Shown piece by piece: positions 9,153 to 17,652 of a stretch of DNA of 64,000 nt. The notes under the pieces are model-generated. The model was not told where the DNA came from, did not search any database, and worked only from the letters and a program-made list of their open reading frames with translations. Position 1 is the first letter of the stretch, and each line of letters opens with the position of its first letter. The stretch covers positions 1 to 64,000 of the forward strand of contig JACRAU010000011.1 of NCBI GenBank assembly GCA_016234655.1, read 5' to 3'. This DNA comes from Betaproteobacteria bacterium. GTDB lineage: Bacteria > Pseudomonadota > Gammaproteobacteria > Burkholderiales > Thiobacillaceae. A program made the translations under genes and the position numbers.

Positions 9153-9542
9153 TCAAACCACCAGCCAGACTTCCACCCCAATCCTTTGCCAGGGATTGGG
9201 GTGCCGTGTCTTGTTGCCGACGCGGGCGTAGAGTTGGCGGCCTTCATCGAGCATGCGGGCGGTGGCTTGGTTTTGGTTGCGCGGGATGTAGCCTAGCTTG
9301 TGGCCGTTGTAGGCGATGCGGATGGCGTTGGCATCGAATGGATTTTCCGGCTTGCGGATGAGTTCGAGGCTGTCGCCGACATTGAGAAGGCCCCAGAGTG
9401 CATCGCCTTGATGATATTGAAAGCCGGCTACCGGGCATTGCTGGATGAGCCGGTATTTAGTTTGGCCGGCGCGGGCAAGGTTGGGGATGGCGGCCAGGCC
9501 GAGCAGGCTAGTCAGGCTTCTGATGAAGTCGCGGCGCAGCAT
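9153..9542 (-). CDS. Exported HIRAN-domain protein
   Basis: A 129-residue protein. The start at 9542 has AGGGGA 6 bp upstream. The N-terminus MLRRDFIRSLTSLLGLAAIP is a twin-arginine-type signal peptide. The mature part carries a HIRAN domain: VAGFQYHQGDALWGLLNVGD, then RKPENPFDANAIRIAYNGHKLGYIPRNQN. HIRAN domains bind DNA 3' ends in eukaryotic HLTF, but exported bacterial single-domain versions have no settled role. The gene lies directly upstream of cas3 in the same direction; a functional link is only suggested by position. Confidence 0.85.
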   Translation of the reverse strand: MLRRDFIRSLTSLLGLAAIPNLARAGQTKYRLIQQCPVAGFQYHQGDALWGLLNVGDSLELIRKPENPFDANAIRIAYNGHKLGYIPRNQNQATARMLDEGRQLYARVGNKTRHPNPWQRIGVEVWLVV

Positions 9543-9593
9543 AATAGTTCCCCTCAATTACCCTCAAGAAATTCCCCATCCCCACCCTGGTGA

Positions 9594-9635
9594 AGCCCCT
9601 ACCCTTCGGTATCCCCCGCTTGCGGGGGAGGGGCT
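9594..9635. repeat. REP-like GC palindrome upstream of the HIRAN gene
   Basis: Outer arms AGCCCCT/AGGGGCT enclose an inner CCCCCGC-TT-GCGGGGG hairpin. It belongs to the same family as 1291-1352 and 17568-17631. A second imperfect palindrome, centred near 9735 (arms around ATCGC and GCGAT), follows in the same 212-bp gap between the WYL regulator and the HIRAN gene. Any promoter for the HIRAN-cas3 transcript must lie within 9543-9754; none is convincing by eye. Confidence 0.7.
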
Positions 9636-9754
9636 AGCGTGGGTATGCCGCTGTTTTACCTGGGGCCGTGCTCAAAAGCTGAGCCTGTGGCGAAGATTTC
9701 TGTTGGGAAATCAAAGGCTGGATCGCCACGAGCCTGCGGCTCTCGCGATGACGC

Positions 9755-10714
9755 TCAAGAGTATTGGGCGGCGGCGGCTTTGAGGCGGGCGGCGATTTTG
9801 GTGCGCAATTCGTCGGGGCCGACGACCTCCACATCGGGGCCGTATTTGAGGATGTCGAGCATGAGCTCGCGCGGGTCGGCGTAGGGGATGGCGAGTTCAT
9901 AGCGGCCGTCGGCCAGCCAGCGGCTCTGTTGCTTGGGGTGCCAGCTTTCGTCGGCGATCCAGCGGGCGCGTTCGGCGGTGAAGTGGAGGATGGCGGTGTG
10001 TTGCGGGGTGCCGGCGAAGATGCCGTAGGCGCTGGCGAAGTGCCGGTCGAGCTCGGCATCGGCGATATCGTCGGCCGGCGCATCGAGCATGCGCGCGCCA
10101 CGGATGCGGTCGAGGGCGAAGCTGCGCAAACCGTCGGCCTTGTGGCACCAGGCGTCGAGGTACCAGTTGTCGCGGTAGTGGGTCAGCCGCTGCGGCGAGA
10201 CCTCGCGCTCGGTGACGGTGTCGCGTTCGCGGCCGTGGTAGCCGAGGGCGAGGCGTCTGCGTTGGGCGGTGGCGCCGGCCACGGTCTGGAAGACGCGGGT
10301 ATCCGGTTGGCGGGCGGCCATGCGCAATATCTTCAGCCGTTTGGCCAATTCGCCGCTGCCCAGGTGCTCTTGCGCGAGCAGTTTTTCGATGCGGGCCTTG
10401 AGCGGCGAGAGTTGGCTGTCCAGCAGGCCGGGCTGGGTTTCTTCCAGCAGCTTGTGCGCGGCGGTGAGGGCGAGCAGTTCTGACGGCGTGAACCAGAGGC
10501 CGGGCAGTTCGAAGGCATCGTGGCCGTATTTATAGCCATTGGCCTCTTTGTCGAATTCGATGGGGGCGTCGAAGAAGTCGCGCATCTCGGCGATGATGCG
10601 GGTGAGGCTGGCGCGCGAGCATTCGAGTTCTGTTTCCAGCGTGGCGCGTGGCACGGGATACCGGCGCGCGGCCAGGATTCGATGCAGCTTGAAGATGCGC
10701 TGCATCCTGTCCAT
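9755..10714 (-). CDS. WYL-domain transcriptional regulator
   Basis: A 319-residue protein with an N-terminal winged helix-turn-helix (MDRMQRIFKLHRILAARRYP, then LECSRASLTRIIAEMRDFF) and a WYL ligand-sensing domain (YRDNWYLDAWCHKADGLRSF). A C-terminal WCX region follows (ERARWIADESWHPKQQS, then YADPRELMLDILKYGPDVEVV). Many WYL regulators control defence loci through nucleic-acid or nucleotide ligands. This one is 213 bp from a CRISPR-associated transcript, but it also sits 1 bp after sirB2, so regulation of cas is a hypothesis. Confidence 0.9.
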   Translation of the reverse strand: MDRMQRIFKLHRILAARRYPVPRATLETELECSRASLTRIIAEMRDFFDAPIEFDKEANGYKYGHDAFELPGLWFTPSELLALTAAHKLLEETQPGLLDSQLSPLKARIEKLLAQEHLGSGELAKRLKILRMAARQPDTRVFQTVAGATAQRRRLALGYHGRERDTVTEREVSPQRLTHYRDNWYLDAWCHKADGLRSFALDRIRGARMLDAPADDIADAELDRHFASAYGIFAGTPQHTAILHFTAERARWIADESWHPKQQSRWLADGRYELAIPYADPRELMLDILKYGPDVEVVGPDELRTKIAARLKAAAAQYS

Positions 10715-10715
10715 G

Positions 10716-11096
10716 TCAGAGCCCCGGCACGACCTGCTTGGTCACCGCCACCGCCGCGATGTAGCCGAACACGCCGAGCGCGGCGATCCAGGCCTTGATG
10801 CGCAGGGACTGGGTTTTGCCCCGCTTGAGGGCGATGGTGCCCAGGCCGATGTAAGCGAGCAGGCCGACGATCTTGGCCATGAGCCAGGGTTGGTCGAGGG
10901 GATTGACCTCGGCCACGATCAGCATGCCGACGGCTGCGGCGAGCAATAGGCTGTCGTTGATATGCGGTGCGATCCGCGCCCAACGCGCTTGCAGCTTGGG
11001 CGAGTCCCTCAGCATCCAAAAGCCGCGCAGCAGGAACAGGGCCAGGGTGATGACGACGGTGAGTTTGTGGACGAGCTTGATGAGTGCGTAATCCAT
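10716..11096 (-). CDS. SirB2-family membrane protein
   Basis: A 126-residue hydrophobic protein with four predicted transmembrane segments (about residues 8-25, 45-62, 70-88 and 105-122), starting MDYALIKLVHKLTVV. The pattern LFLLRGFWML and LKAWIAALGVFGYIA matches the SirB2/YchQ family, whose function is poorly known. It is 27 bp after pgi and 1 bp before the WYL regulator gene, so the three are probably co-transcribed. Confidence 0.85.
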   Translation of the reverse strand: MDYALIKLVHKLTVVITLALFLLRGFWMLRDSPKLQARWARIAPHINDSLLLAAAVGMLIVAEVNPLDQPWLMAKIVGLLAYIGLGTIALKRGKTQSLRIKAWIAALGVFGYIAAVAVTKQVVPGL

Positions 11097-11123
11097 GTCG
11101 ATGCCGTTATGCCGGTGAAGGGT

Positions 11124-12758
11124 TCAGGTTTTACCGCGTAGTCGCTTGAAGTGGTTGATCAAACCATTGGTGGAGCTGTCGTGTGCCGCGATGCTGGCGG
11201 CGTCGGCCAGTTCCGGCAGGATGGCCTTGGCCAGTTGCTTGCCCAGTTCCACGCCCCATTGGTCGAAGGAGTTGATGTCCCACAGCGCGCCCTGGACGAA
11301 GACCTTGTGCTCGTATAGCGCGATCAGCCGGCCCAGGGTGCGCGGCGTGAGTTTGCGGTAGAGCAGGGCATTGGTCGGCCGATTGCCGCCGAATATTTTG
11401 TGCGGCGCCAGCTTGCGGATGCGGGTCGGACTCAGGCCCTCGGCCGCCAGTTCGGCCTCGACTTCGGCCTGGGTCTTGCCGCGCATCAAGGCCTCGGTCT
11501 GGGCGAAGAAGTTCGACAGCAAAATGGCATGTTGGCCGTCGAGGTCGTGCTGGCTCTCGGCGGCGGCGAGGAAGTCGCAAGGGACGAGCTTGGTGCCCTG
11601 ATGGATCAATTGATAGAAGGCGTGCTGGCCGTTGGTGCCGGGCTCGCCGAACAGCACCGGCCCGGTCGAGACGCGGCTGGGCCGGCCGTTGCGGGTGATG
11701 GTCTTGCCGTTCGATTCCATGTCCAGTTGTTGGCAATAGGCCGGCAGCCGCGCCAGGTGCTGGTCGTAGGGCAGCATGGCCCAGCTTTGCGCATCCCAGA
11801 AATTGTTGTACCAGACGCCGAGCAGGCCGAGGATGACCGGCATGTTTTGCTCCAGCGGTGCATTGCGGAAGTGCTCGTCCATCTCGAAGCCGCCGGTCAG
11901 CAACGCTTCGAAGTTGTCCATGCCGATATGCACGGCGATGGGCAGGCCGATGGCGCTCCACAGCGAATAGCGGCCGCCCACCCAATCCCAGAACTCGAAC
12001 ATATGGTCGGGGTCGATGCCGAAGCGGCGCACCTCGATCTCGTTGGTCGACACCGCGACGAAATGCTTGGCCACGGCCGACTCGTCGTGGGCCTTGTTCA
12101 GCAGCCATTTGCGCGCGGCGCGGGCGTTGGTCAGCGTCTCCTGCGTAGTGAAAGTCTTGGAGGCGACGATGAACAGCGTGGTCTCGGGGTCGAGGCCCTG
12201 TAGGGTGTCGTGCAGGTGGCTGGGGTCGACGTTGGAGACGAAGTGGGCGCGCAGGCTCGGGCGGCTGTAGGGCGCCAGGGCCTGGCAGACCATGACCGGC
12301 CCCAGGTCGGAGCCGCCGATGCCGATGTTGACCACGTCGGTGATGGACTTGCCGCTATAGCCGCGCCAGCGGCCGGCGCGCACGGCCTCGGAGAATTCGC
12401 GCATCTGGGCCAGCACCCGGCGCACGGCCGGCATCACGTCCTCGCCGTCGACCTTGACCGGCCGGTCGCCTCGGTTGCGCAAGGCGGTGTGCAGTACCGC
12501 GCGTTGTTCGGTCAGGTTGATCTTGTCGCCGTTGAACATGCCGTCGCGCTTGGCCTCGACGCTCGATTCGCGGGCCAGCGCGATCAGGCCGCGCAGCGTG
12601 TCGTCGACGACCAGGTTTTTCGAATAGTCGAGCAGCAGGTCGTCGAGGCCGAGCGAATAACGCTCGAAGCGCTTGGCATCCTGCTCGAACAGCGCGCGCA
12701 AGTGCAGGGTTTTCCAGGTCTTTTGATGTTCCTTCAGGCTGCGCCAACTGGACTGCAT
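11124..12758 (-). CDS. pgi: Glucose-6-phosphate isomerase
   Basis: A 544-residue cytosolic enzyme interconverting glucose 6-phosphate and fructose 6-phosphate. The start [16 protein letters not shown] was chosen on homology; the reading frame stays open far upstream through copK without coding sense. The substrate-site signature [13 protein letters not shown], the SKTFTTQET phosphate-binding loop, [16 protein letters not shown] and the C-terminal GVELGKQLA are all present. It probably supplies hexose phosphates for the glycogen genes further right. Length is standard. Confidence 0.97.
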   Translation of the reverse strand: MQSSWRSLKEHQKTWKTLHLRALFEQDAKRFERYSLGLDDLLLDYSKNLVVDDTLRGLIALARESSVEAKRDGMFNGDKINLTEQRAVLHTALRNRGDRPVKVDGEDVMPAVRRVLAQMREFSEAVRAGRWRGYSGKSITDVVNIGIGGSDLGPVMVCQALAPYSRPSLRAHFVSNVDPSHLHDTLQGLDPETTLFIVASKTFTTQETLTNARAARKWLLNKAHDESAVAKHFVAVSTNEIEVRRFGIDPDHMFEFWDWVGGRYSLWSAIGLPIAVHIGMDNFEALLTGGFEMDEHFRNAPLEQNMPVILGLLGVWYNNFWDAQSWAMLPYDQHLARLPAYCQQLDMESNGKTITRNGRPSRVSTGPVLFGEPGTNGQHAFYQLIHQGTKLVPCDFLAAAESQHDLDGQHAILLSNFFAQTEALMRGKTQAEVEAELAAEGLSPTRIRKLAPHKIFGGNRPTNALLYRKLTPRTLGRLIALYEHKVFVQGALWDINSFDQWGVELGKQLAKAILPELADAASIAAHDSSTNGLINHFKRLRGKT

Positions 12759-12862
12759 GATCGTTTCCCCCAAGATGGCGACAGTATAGCCGGTCAGTGT
12801 GATGACGTTGTTGCAGGCGCGGGAGTGGCCGGGGCTCGGGCGACATAGGCCGCCAGCATCCC

Positions 12863-12877
12863 TTACTGCAATGTAAC
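12863..12877. promoter_or_regulatory. Predicted CopR/CusR-type box upstream of copK
   Basis: TTACTGCAATGTAAC on the plus strand, equal to GTTACA-TTGCA-GTAA on the minus strand. It matches the TTACA-N5-GTAA pattern also found at 16010, 36877 and, less exactly, 13824 and 30458. It lies 91 bp before the copK start. Binding by the copR product is inferred. Confidence 0.6.
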
Positions 12878-12968
12878 GTCCAGGCAATGAGGGCGTTAGT
12901 CGCCGCGGACTAGGATTCGAATCGGGCCAATCGCCCTGTTTGCCTACCTCATATTCCAGGAGAACACC

Positions 12969-13229
12969 ATGTTCAAGAAAATCGCGATGGCGACCGCTAT
13001 CGGCTTGTTTGCCATGTCTGTCCACGCAGCGGACAACCCCAAACCCGAAAAATCCATTGTGCTCAAGGACGGCTCGACCGTGCATATGTACAAGGACGGC
13101 AAGATGGCCATGGAGAGCAAGCATGGCCGGCCTCAGCACATGAAGGATGGCCAGGTCATGGAGACCATGGATGGCCAGAAGATCATGATGAAAGGGAACG
13201 AGATATGGCGTTTGGAGACGCACGATTGA
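12969..13229 (+). CDS. copK: CopK-family periplasmic copper-binding protein
   Basis: An 86-residue protein with a signal peptide ([20 protein letters not shown]). The mature chain carries [20 protein letters not shown], a run of Met and His residues, and ends around [13 protein letters not shown]. This matches CopK of Cupriavidus, a small periplasmic protein that binds Cu(I) through methionines and then Cu(II). A ribosome site (AGGAGA) precedes the start. A hairpin terminator follows the stop. It likely buffers periplasmic copper. Confidence 0.93.
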   Translation: MFKKIAMATAIGLFAMSVHAADNPKPEKSIVLKDGSTVHMYKDGKMAMESKHGRPQHMKDGQVMETMDGQKIMMKGNEIWRLETHD

Positions 13230-13250
13230 TTCGACGGGTGCGCCCCAATT

Positions 13251-13279
13251 AAAAACGGCCCTGGTTCAGGGCCGTTTTT
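13251..13279. terminator. Bidirectional intrinsic terminator
   Basis: AAAAACGGCCCTG-GTT-CAGGGCCGTTTTT: an 8-bp GC-rich stem with an A-tract on one side and a T-tract on the other. It sits between the convergent copK and czcE-like genes and should terminate both. Confidence 0.93.
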
Positions 13280-13319
13280 GCTGATGCCGGGGGGGATAAA
13301 ACGCGAGCGTGTTACCCGC

Positions 13320-13721
13320 TCAGCTGCCCATGAGGTCCATGTTTTCCGAGACATAGACCTGGATGCCGTCGACCTTGACGCCGCGCGGTGCGATCTTGGC
13401 GAGCGGAAAGCTCGGCGTGCCGAAGGTATCGAACTTCCAGGCGAAGCGCTTGCCGCCGATATCGAATTCGACGGTTTCGAGCCGGGTGACGTTGACGTAT
13501 TGGCTGTTGTCGTCGAGGGTGATGACGCGCTCGGCGGCGCCGTCGACGGCATGGCCGAACGGTGCCAGCTGCCGGGCGCTGGGCTGGCTGCCCGACTGCT
13601 GCGCATGTTGCAGCCAGTGCAGGGCGCCGGCCTCGGAATAATCCTCGTGGGCCAGGGCGGTGCCGGCCGTGGCCAAGGTCAGAGCGGCGATGAGAGACAG
13701 GTGGGACAGGGGCTTGGACAT
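13320..13721 (-). CDS. CzcE-like periplasmic metal-binding protein
   Basis: A 133-residue protein. The start at 13721 is favoured by AAGGAG 7 bp upstream; an ATG at 13748 is less well placed. A signal peptide (MSKPLSHLSLIAALTLATAG) is followed by VITLDDNSQYVNVTRLETVE and FAWKFDTFGTPSFPLAKIAP, the CzcE domain pattern. CzcE binds Cu(II) in the periplasm of Cupriavidus. It shares a terminator with copK and lies next to copRS, so a copper role is likely. Confidence 0.88.
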   Translation of the reverse strand: MSKPLSHLSLIAALTLATAGTALAHEDYSEAGALHWLQHAQQSGSQPSARQLAPFGHAVDGAAERVITLDDNSQYVNVTRLETVEFDIGGKRFAWKFDTFGTPSFPLAKIAPRGVKVDGIQVYVSENMDLMGS

Positions 13722-13823
13722 GGTGCGACTCCTTGTGAAGTTGGACATTTGCGTTCGGTGTCGTTTGACCCGAACGTGGCGCCCAGCTTAGGTGTCGCCC
13801 ACCGACGGCACGATGACCGCACG

Positions 13824-13839
13824 GTTACATTGTCGCAAG
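13824..13839. promoter_or_regulatory. Weaker CopR/CusR-type box before the czcE-like gene
   Basis: GTTACATTGTCGCAAG, one base from the TTACA-N5-GTAAG pattern (GCAAG in place of GTAAG). It lies about 100 bp upstream of the czcE-like start, in the gap after the sensor kinase gene. Confidence 0.5.
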
Positions 13840-13844
13840 CCTGT

Positions 13845-15266
13845 TCACGTGCCGGCATCGGCCGAGGTCTCGGCCCGAGGCAGAACGATGTCGAAGCGGG
13901 TCCGCTCGGCATCCGAGTGGACGGTGAGTGTGCCTCGATGGGCCGCGACGATCGATTGGGTGATGGCCAGGCCCAGGCCGGCGCCTTCGCCGCCGCGCTG
14001 GCGCGAGGCGTCGACGCGGTAGAAGCGCTCGAACAGACGGGGCAGGTGTTCCGGCGGGATCGGCGTGCCGGGATTGCCGACGGCGATACAGACCCGGTCG
14101 GTGCCGCATGCTTCGATCTGCACGGAAATCGTGCCTTCGGGCGGGGTGTGCCGGATCGCGTTCGAGATCAGGTTGCTCAACGCCCGGCGCAGCATGAGCT
14201 TGTCGCCGGCCACGGCGGCTTGGCCGGCAAGGGCCAGATGCACGCCATGCGATTCGGCCAAGGCGTCGTAAAACTCGAACAGTCCCGCCACTTCGGCGGC
14301 CAGGTCGACGGTCTCGCGCCTGGGTACGATCAGGCCGTGGTCGGCCTTGGCCAGGAACAGCATGTCGCCGATCATGCGAGCGAGCCGGTCGTATTCTTCC
14401 ATGCTCGAATACAGAATCTCGCGGTAGGCCTCGGCCGAGCGCGCCTGCGCCAAGGCCACCTGGGTCTGGGTCATCAGATTGCTGATGGGGGTGCGCAATT
14501 CATGCGCCAGGTCGGAAGAGAAATCGGAGAGGCGCTTGAACGAATCTTCCAGCCTGGACAGCATGCCGTTGAAGGCGGTGACCGGCTCGATCAGCTCGCG
14601 CGGCACCGCCTCGGTGGGCAGGCGCCGGTCCAATTGGCTGGCGGAGATGCCATGGGCGAGTTCGGCCATGGCGCGCAAGGGCGCCAGCCCCCGGCGCGCG
14701 GCGAACCAGCCGAGCAGGCCGGCCAGTAGGATGCCGATGGCGACCGAGAGCCAGATGGCGCGGTCGAACATACGGGTGAACGCCATGTGATGTTCGATGT
14801 CCAGCGCCAAGATGACGCTGAAGGGCGGCTTGCCGGCGATGCCGACCGTCGCCCGCGCAACGATGCAGCGCAGGGCCCGGCCGTCCATGCGCACGGTCAT
14901 GGTTTCGATGCGGCCATCGCCGGCCGCCTTGGCCAGCACCTCGACCGGCGGCCGGGGGTGGTGTGCCCCGGCGGAGGCGAACCAGACGACGCCTTGGTCA
15001 TCGACGATAGTGACCGACAGGCCGTGGTGGCCGACCAGGGCGTCGCCCAGGTGCTGCGGCAGGTCGTCGAGACCGGCCTGGTCATGCACGCGGCCGAGGG
15101 CGTGGCGGGTCAGCTCCAGTTTGCCGGTGAGTTCCTGCAAATCTTGTTGCTCGAAATGCCGCTCGACCGCGTACTTCAGGAAGGAGCCGAGCGCGACCAG
15201 CACCAGGGCCGAGGTCAGCGCGAACAGCAGGGTGAGGCGAAGGGTGATCGACGGGCGGCGCATCAA
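13845..15266 (-). CDS. copS: Heavy-metal sensor histidine kinase (CopS/CusS type)
   Basis: A 473-residue inner-membrane kinase. Two transmembrane helices (about residues 10-30 and 160-182) flank a periplasmic sensor. HAMP, then HisKA ([15 protein letters not shown]) and an ATPase domain ([34 protein letters not shown]) follow. The gene overlaps copR by 4 bp. Layout and motifs match CusS/CopS/CzcS metal sensors. Copper is the likely signal given the surrounding genes, but the ligand is not proved by sequence. Confidence 0.93.
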   Translation of the reverse strand: MMRRPSITLRLTLLFALTSALVLVALGSFLKYAVERHFEQQDLQELTGKLELTRHALGRVHDQAGLDDLPQHLGDALVGHHGLSVTIVDDQGVVWFASAGAHHPRPPVEVLAKAAGDGRIETMTVRMDGRALRCIVARATVGIAGKPPFSVILALDIEHHMAFTRMFDRAIWLSVAIGILLAGLLGWFAARRGLAPLRAMAELAHGISASQLDRRLPTEAVPRELIEPVTAFNGMLSRLEDSFKRLSDFSSDLAHELRTPISNLMTQTQVALAQARSAEAYREILYSSMEEYDRLARMIGDMLFLAKADHGLIVPRRETVDLAAEVAGLFEFYDALAESHGVHLALAGQAAVAGDKLMLRRALSNLISNAIRHTPPEGTISVQIEACGTDRVCIAVGNPGTPIPPEHLPRLFERFYRVDASRQRGGEGAGLGLAITQSIVAAHRGTLTVHSDAERTRFDIVLPRAETSADAGT

Positions 15267-15946
15267 TCGGGTTCCGGTTCTTCCAGGACATAACCCATGC
15301 CGCGCACGGTGCGGATCAGTTTTGGTTCGAAATCGTCGTCGATCTTGGCCCGCAGCCGGCGCATCGCCACCTCGATCACGTTGGTGTCGCTGTCGAAATT
15401 CATGTCCCAGACCTGAGAGGCGATCAGGGAGCGGGGCAGCACCTCGCCCCGGCGGCGCAGCAGCAATTCGAGCAGCGCGAACTCCTTGGCGGTCAGGTCG
15501 ATCCGGCGGCCAGAGCGAACGACACGGCGGCGCATCAGGTCCAGTTCCAGGTCGCCGGCGCGCAACGTGTCCGTGGCTTCCTTGGGCTTGCCCCGGCGCA
15601 GCAGGGTGCGGACGCGGGCGAGCAACTCGGCGAAGGCGAAGGGCTTGACCAGATAATCGTCGGCGCCCAATTCAAGACCCTTGACCCGGTCCTCCAGTTG
15701 GTCGCGCGCGGTGAGAAACAGCACGGGCATCTGCTTGCCTTCGGCGCGCAGGCCTTGCAGCAGCCGCCAGCCGTCCAGCCCCGGCAGCATGACATCGAGG
15801 ATGGCGAGGTCGTAATCGCCGGTGACGCCGAGGTGCAGCCCGTCCGGGCCGGTGCGGGCGAGATCGGCCACGAAGCCGGCCTCGCTCAGGCCCTGCCTGA
15901 GGTAATCGCCGGTCTTCGGCTCGTCCTCGACGATCAGTATCTTCAT
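15263..15946 (-). CDS. copR: OmpR-family response regulator (CopR/CusR type)
   Basis: A 227-residue regulator starting [20 protein letters not shown]. The receiver domain has the phosphoacceptor Asp in [14 protein letters not shown] and the conserved Lys in [16 protein letters not shown]-terminal winged helix follows ([35 protein letters not shown]). It is divergent from the tolC-led copper operon, with one box (16010-16024) in the shared promoter. It probably activates that operon, copK, the czcE-like gene and cusCBA. Confidence 0.95.
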   Translation of the reverse strand: MKILIVEDEPKTGDYLRQGLSEAGFVADLARTGPDGLHLGVTGDYDLAILDVMLPGLDGWRLLQGLRAEGKQMPVLFLTARDQLEDRVKGLELGADDYLVKPFAFAELLARVRTLLRRGKPKEATDTLRAGDLELDLMRRRVVRSGRRIDLTAKEFALLELLLRRRGEVLPRSLIASQVWDMNFDSDTNVIEVAMRRLRAKIDDDFEPKLIRTVRGMGYVLEEPEPD

Positions 15947-16009
15947 TGCCGTCTCCACATGAACGCATGGCCCGCATTTTGCCCGAGGCCCGTTCGCCGA
16001 CAACGAAGA

Positions 16010-16024
16010 TTACAAAGTTGTAAG
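16010..16024. promoter_or_regulatory. CopR/CusR-type box in the copR/tolC divergent promoter
   Basis: TTACAAAGTTGTAAG, a near-perfect dyad (TTACA-N5-GTAAG) placed 64 bp before copR and 80 bp before the tolC-like gene. This is the best copy of the box family and the natural site for autoregulation of copRS. Confidence 0.7.
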
Positions 16025-16103
16025 CGAAATGTCAGGTCGAGGACAGCCTGGCGGGGGCATGATGCAGCCATCGAGACAGCAAGATCGAAGCAAGGGGTGC
16101 CCG

Positions 16104-17528
16104 ATGCGAATGAAGTCAATCTCCTCGAAAACAAGATGGATGGCCGTGGCGGCCGGCGTGCTGCTGCTGGGCGGCTGCGCATCCTTCAGCCCGGACGGCG
16201 GCTTGGCCAAGGTCGATGCCTTGGCCAAGGAGCGTGCCGGCCTCTCCGTGCAGCCGATCAAGACCGAACAGGACGCGGCACGGGTGACCGACGAGGTGAG
16301 CCGGCTGCTTGTCCATCCGCTCGATGCCGACACGGCCGTGAAGATCGCCTTGCTCAACAACCGTGGCCTACAGGCCAGCCTGGCCGATCTGGGCATCGCC
16401 GAGGCCGACCTGGTGCAGGCTGGCCGGCTGCGCAATCCCGGCTTCACCTTCGGCCGATCATCCCAGGGTGACGAGCGCGAGTTCGAGCGCAGTTTCCTGT
16501 TCGACATCATGAGCCTGCTGACCCTGCCCAAGCGCACCGAGATCGAGCGGCGGCGGTTCGAGCAGACCCAATTGCGCCTTGCCAACGAGGTGCTGCGTCT
16601 GGCCGCCGATACGCGCAAGACCTTCTTCTCGGCCGTGGCGGCGCAGGAGACGGTCAATTACATGCGGCAGGCCAAGGAGGCGGCCGAGGCCGGCGCCGAA
16701 TTGACCGCGCGCATGGCCAAGGCCGGCAGTGCCAGCCAGTTGCGCCACCAGCGGGAGCAGGCCTTCCATGCCGAGGTCGTCGCGCAGTTGGCCCGTGCCC
16801 AGCAGGCGGCGGCGAGCGAACGCGAGCGCCTGACCCGCTTGCTGGGCCTGGGCGGCGGGCAGGCCGCCTTCCGGCTGCCTGCCCGCCTGCCGGATTTGCC
16901 GGCCACGCCGCTGGAATCGGCCAAGCTCGAGCAGCAGGCGATGGATGCCCGGCTGGATATGCAAATGGCGCGGCGGGAGGTCGAGGCGCTGGCCGATAAC
17001 CTCGGCCTCACCCGTGCCACGCGCTTCGTCAATGTGTTGGAGCTGGGTTATCTCAATGCCAGCTCGAACGAGGCGCCGGCCAAGCGCGGCTACGAAATCG
17101 AGTTGCGCCTGCCCATCTTCGACTGGGGCGATGCCCGCGTGGCCAAGGCCGAGGCCGTCTATACCCAGGCCTTGCACCGGGCGGCGGAGCAGGCGGTCAA
17201 TGCCCGGTCCGAGGTGCGCGAGGCCTATATCGGCTATCGCGCCGCCTATGACCTGGCCCGCCATTACCGCGACGAGATCGTGCCGCTGCGCAAGAAAATT
17301 TCCGAGGAAAACCTGCTGCGCTACAACGGCATGCTGATCAATGTGTTCGAGTTGCTGGCCGATGCGCGCGAGCAGGTGGCCAGCGTCAACGCGTATTTCC
17401 AAAGCTTGCGCGATTTCTGGTTGGCCGAATCGGCCTTGCAACTCAGCCTCAACGGCAGCGGCGCCGGCGGTATGCAAATGCCTGCCGGCACCGGCATGCC
17501 CGCCGCGGGCTCCGGTGGGGGGCACTGA
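16104..17528 (+). CDS. TolC-family outer-membrane lipoprotein
   Basis: A 474-residue outer-membrane channel or efflux subunit. The start at 16104 (or 16110) gives a lipoprotein signal ending in LLLGGCASF. Long amphipathic helices with heptad Leu/Ala and two TolC repeats follow (ALLNNRGLQASLADLGIAEA; RQAKEAAEAGAELTARM; REAYIGYRAAYDLARHY). The C-terminus is Gly/Met-rich and may bind metal. It heads the copper operon and is distinct from cusC further right; no membrane-fusion or RND partner lies beside it. It may serve CusBA or replace the usual CopB outer-membrane protein. Confidence 0.85.
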   Translation: MRMKSISSKTRWMAVAAGVLLLGGCASFSPDGGLAKVDALAKERAGLSVQPIKTEQDAARVTDEVSRLLVHPLDADTAVKIALLNNRGLQASLADLGIAEADLVQAGRLRNPGFTFGRSSQGDEREFERSFLFDIMSLLTLPKRTEIERRRFEQTQLRLANEVLRLAADTRKTFFSAVAAQETVNYMRQAKEAAEAGAELTARMAKAGSASQLRHQREQAFHAEVVAQLARAQQAAASERERLTRLLGLGGGQAAFRLPARLPDLPATPLESAKLEQQAMDARLDMQMARREVEALADNLGLTRATRFVNVLELGYLNASSNEAPAKRGYEIELRLPIFDWGDARVAKAEAVYTQALHRAAEQAVNARSEVREAYIGYRAAYDLARHYRDEIVPLRKKISEENLLRYNGMLINVFELLADAREQVASVNAYFQSLRDFWLAESALQLSLNGSGAGGMQMPAGTGMPAAGSGGGH

Positions 17529-17567
17529 TGGCTCGGTTTGATATGACACATCCCACCCTGAACCTTT

Positions 17568-17631
17568 TCCCCTCTCCCGCGCTGCCGCGCACCCCTCCCC
17601 CGCATGCGGGGGAGGGGCTGGGGGAGAGGGC
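17568..17631. repeat. Nested GC-rich palindrome between tolC-like and oxidase genes
   Basis: Outer arms CCCTCTCCC/GGGAGAGGG enclose a perfect inner palindrome CCCCTCCCCCGC-AT-GCGGGGGAGGGG. It is of the same family as 1291-1352 and 9594-9635. It lies inside the copper operon and could attenuate transcription or protect the tolC-like mRNA 3' end. Confidence 0.75.
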
Positions 17632-17652
17632 AAACGACAGAAGGAAATCGGT

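Noticed and set aside
12759-13223. N-terminal extension of pgi by about 155 residues
   Set aside because: The extra part runs antisense through copK and its terminator and has no pgi homology; MQSSWRSL is the family start.
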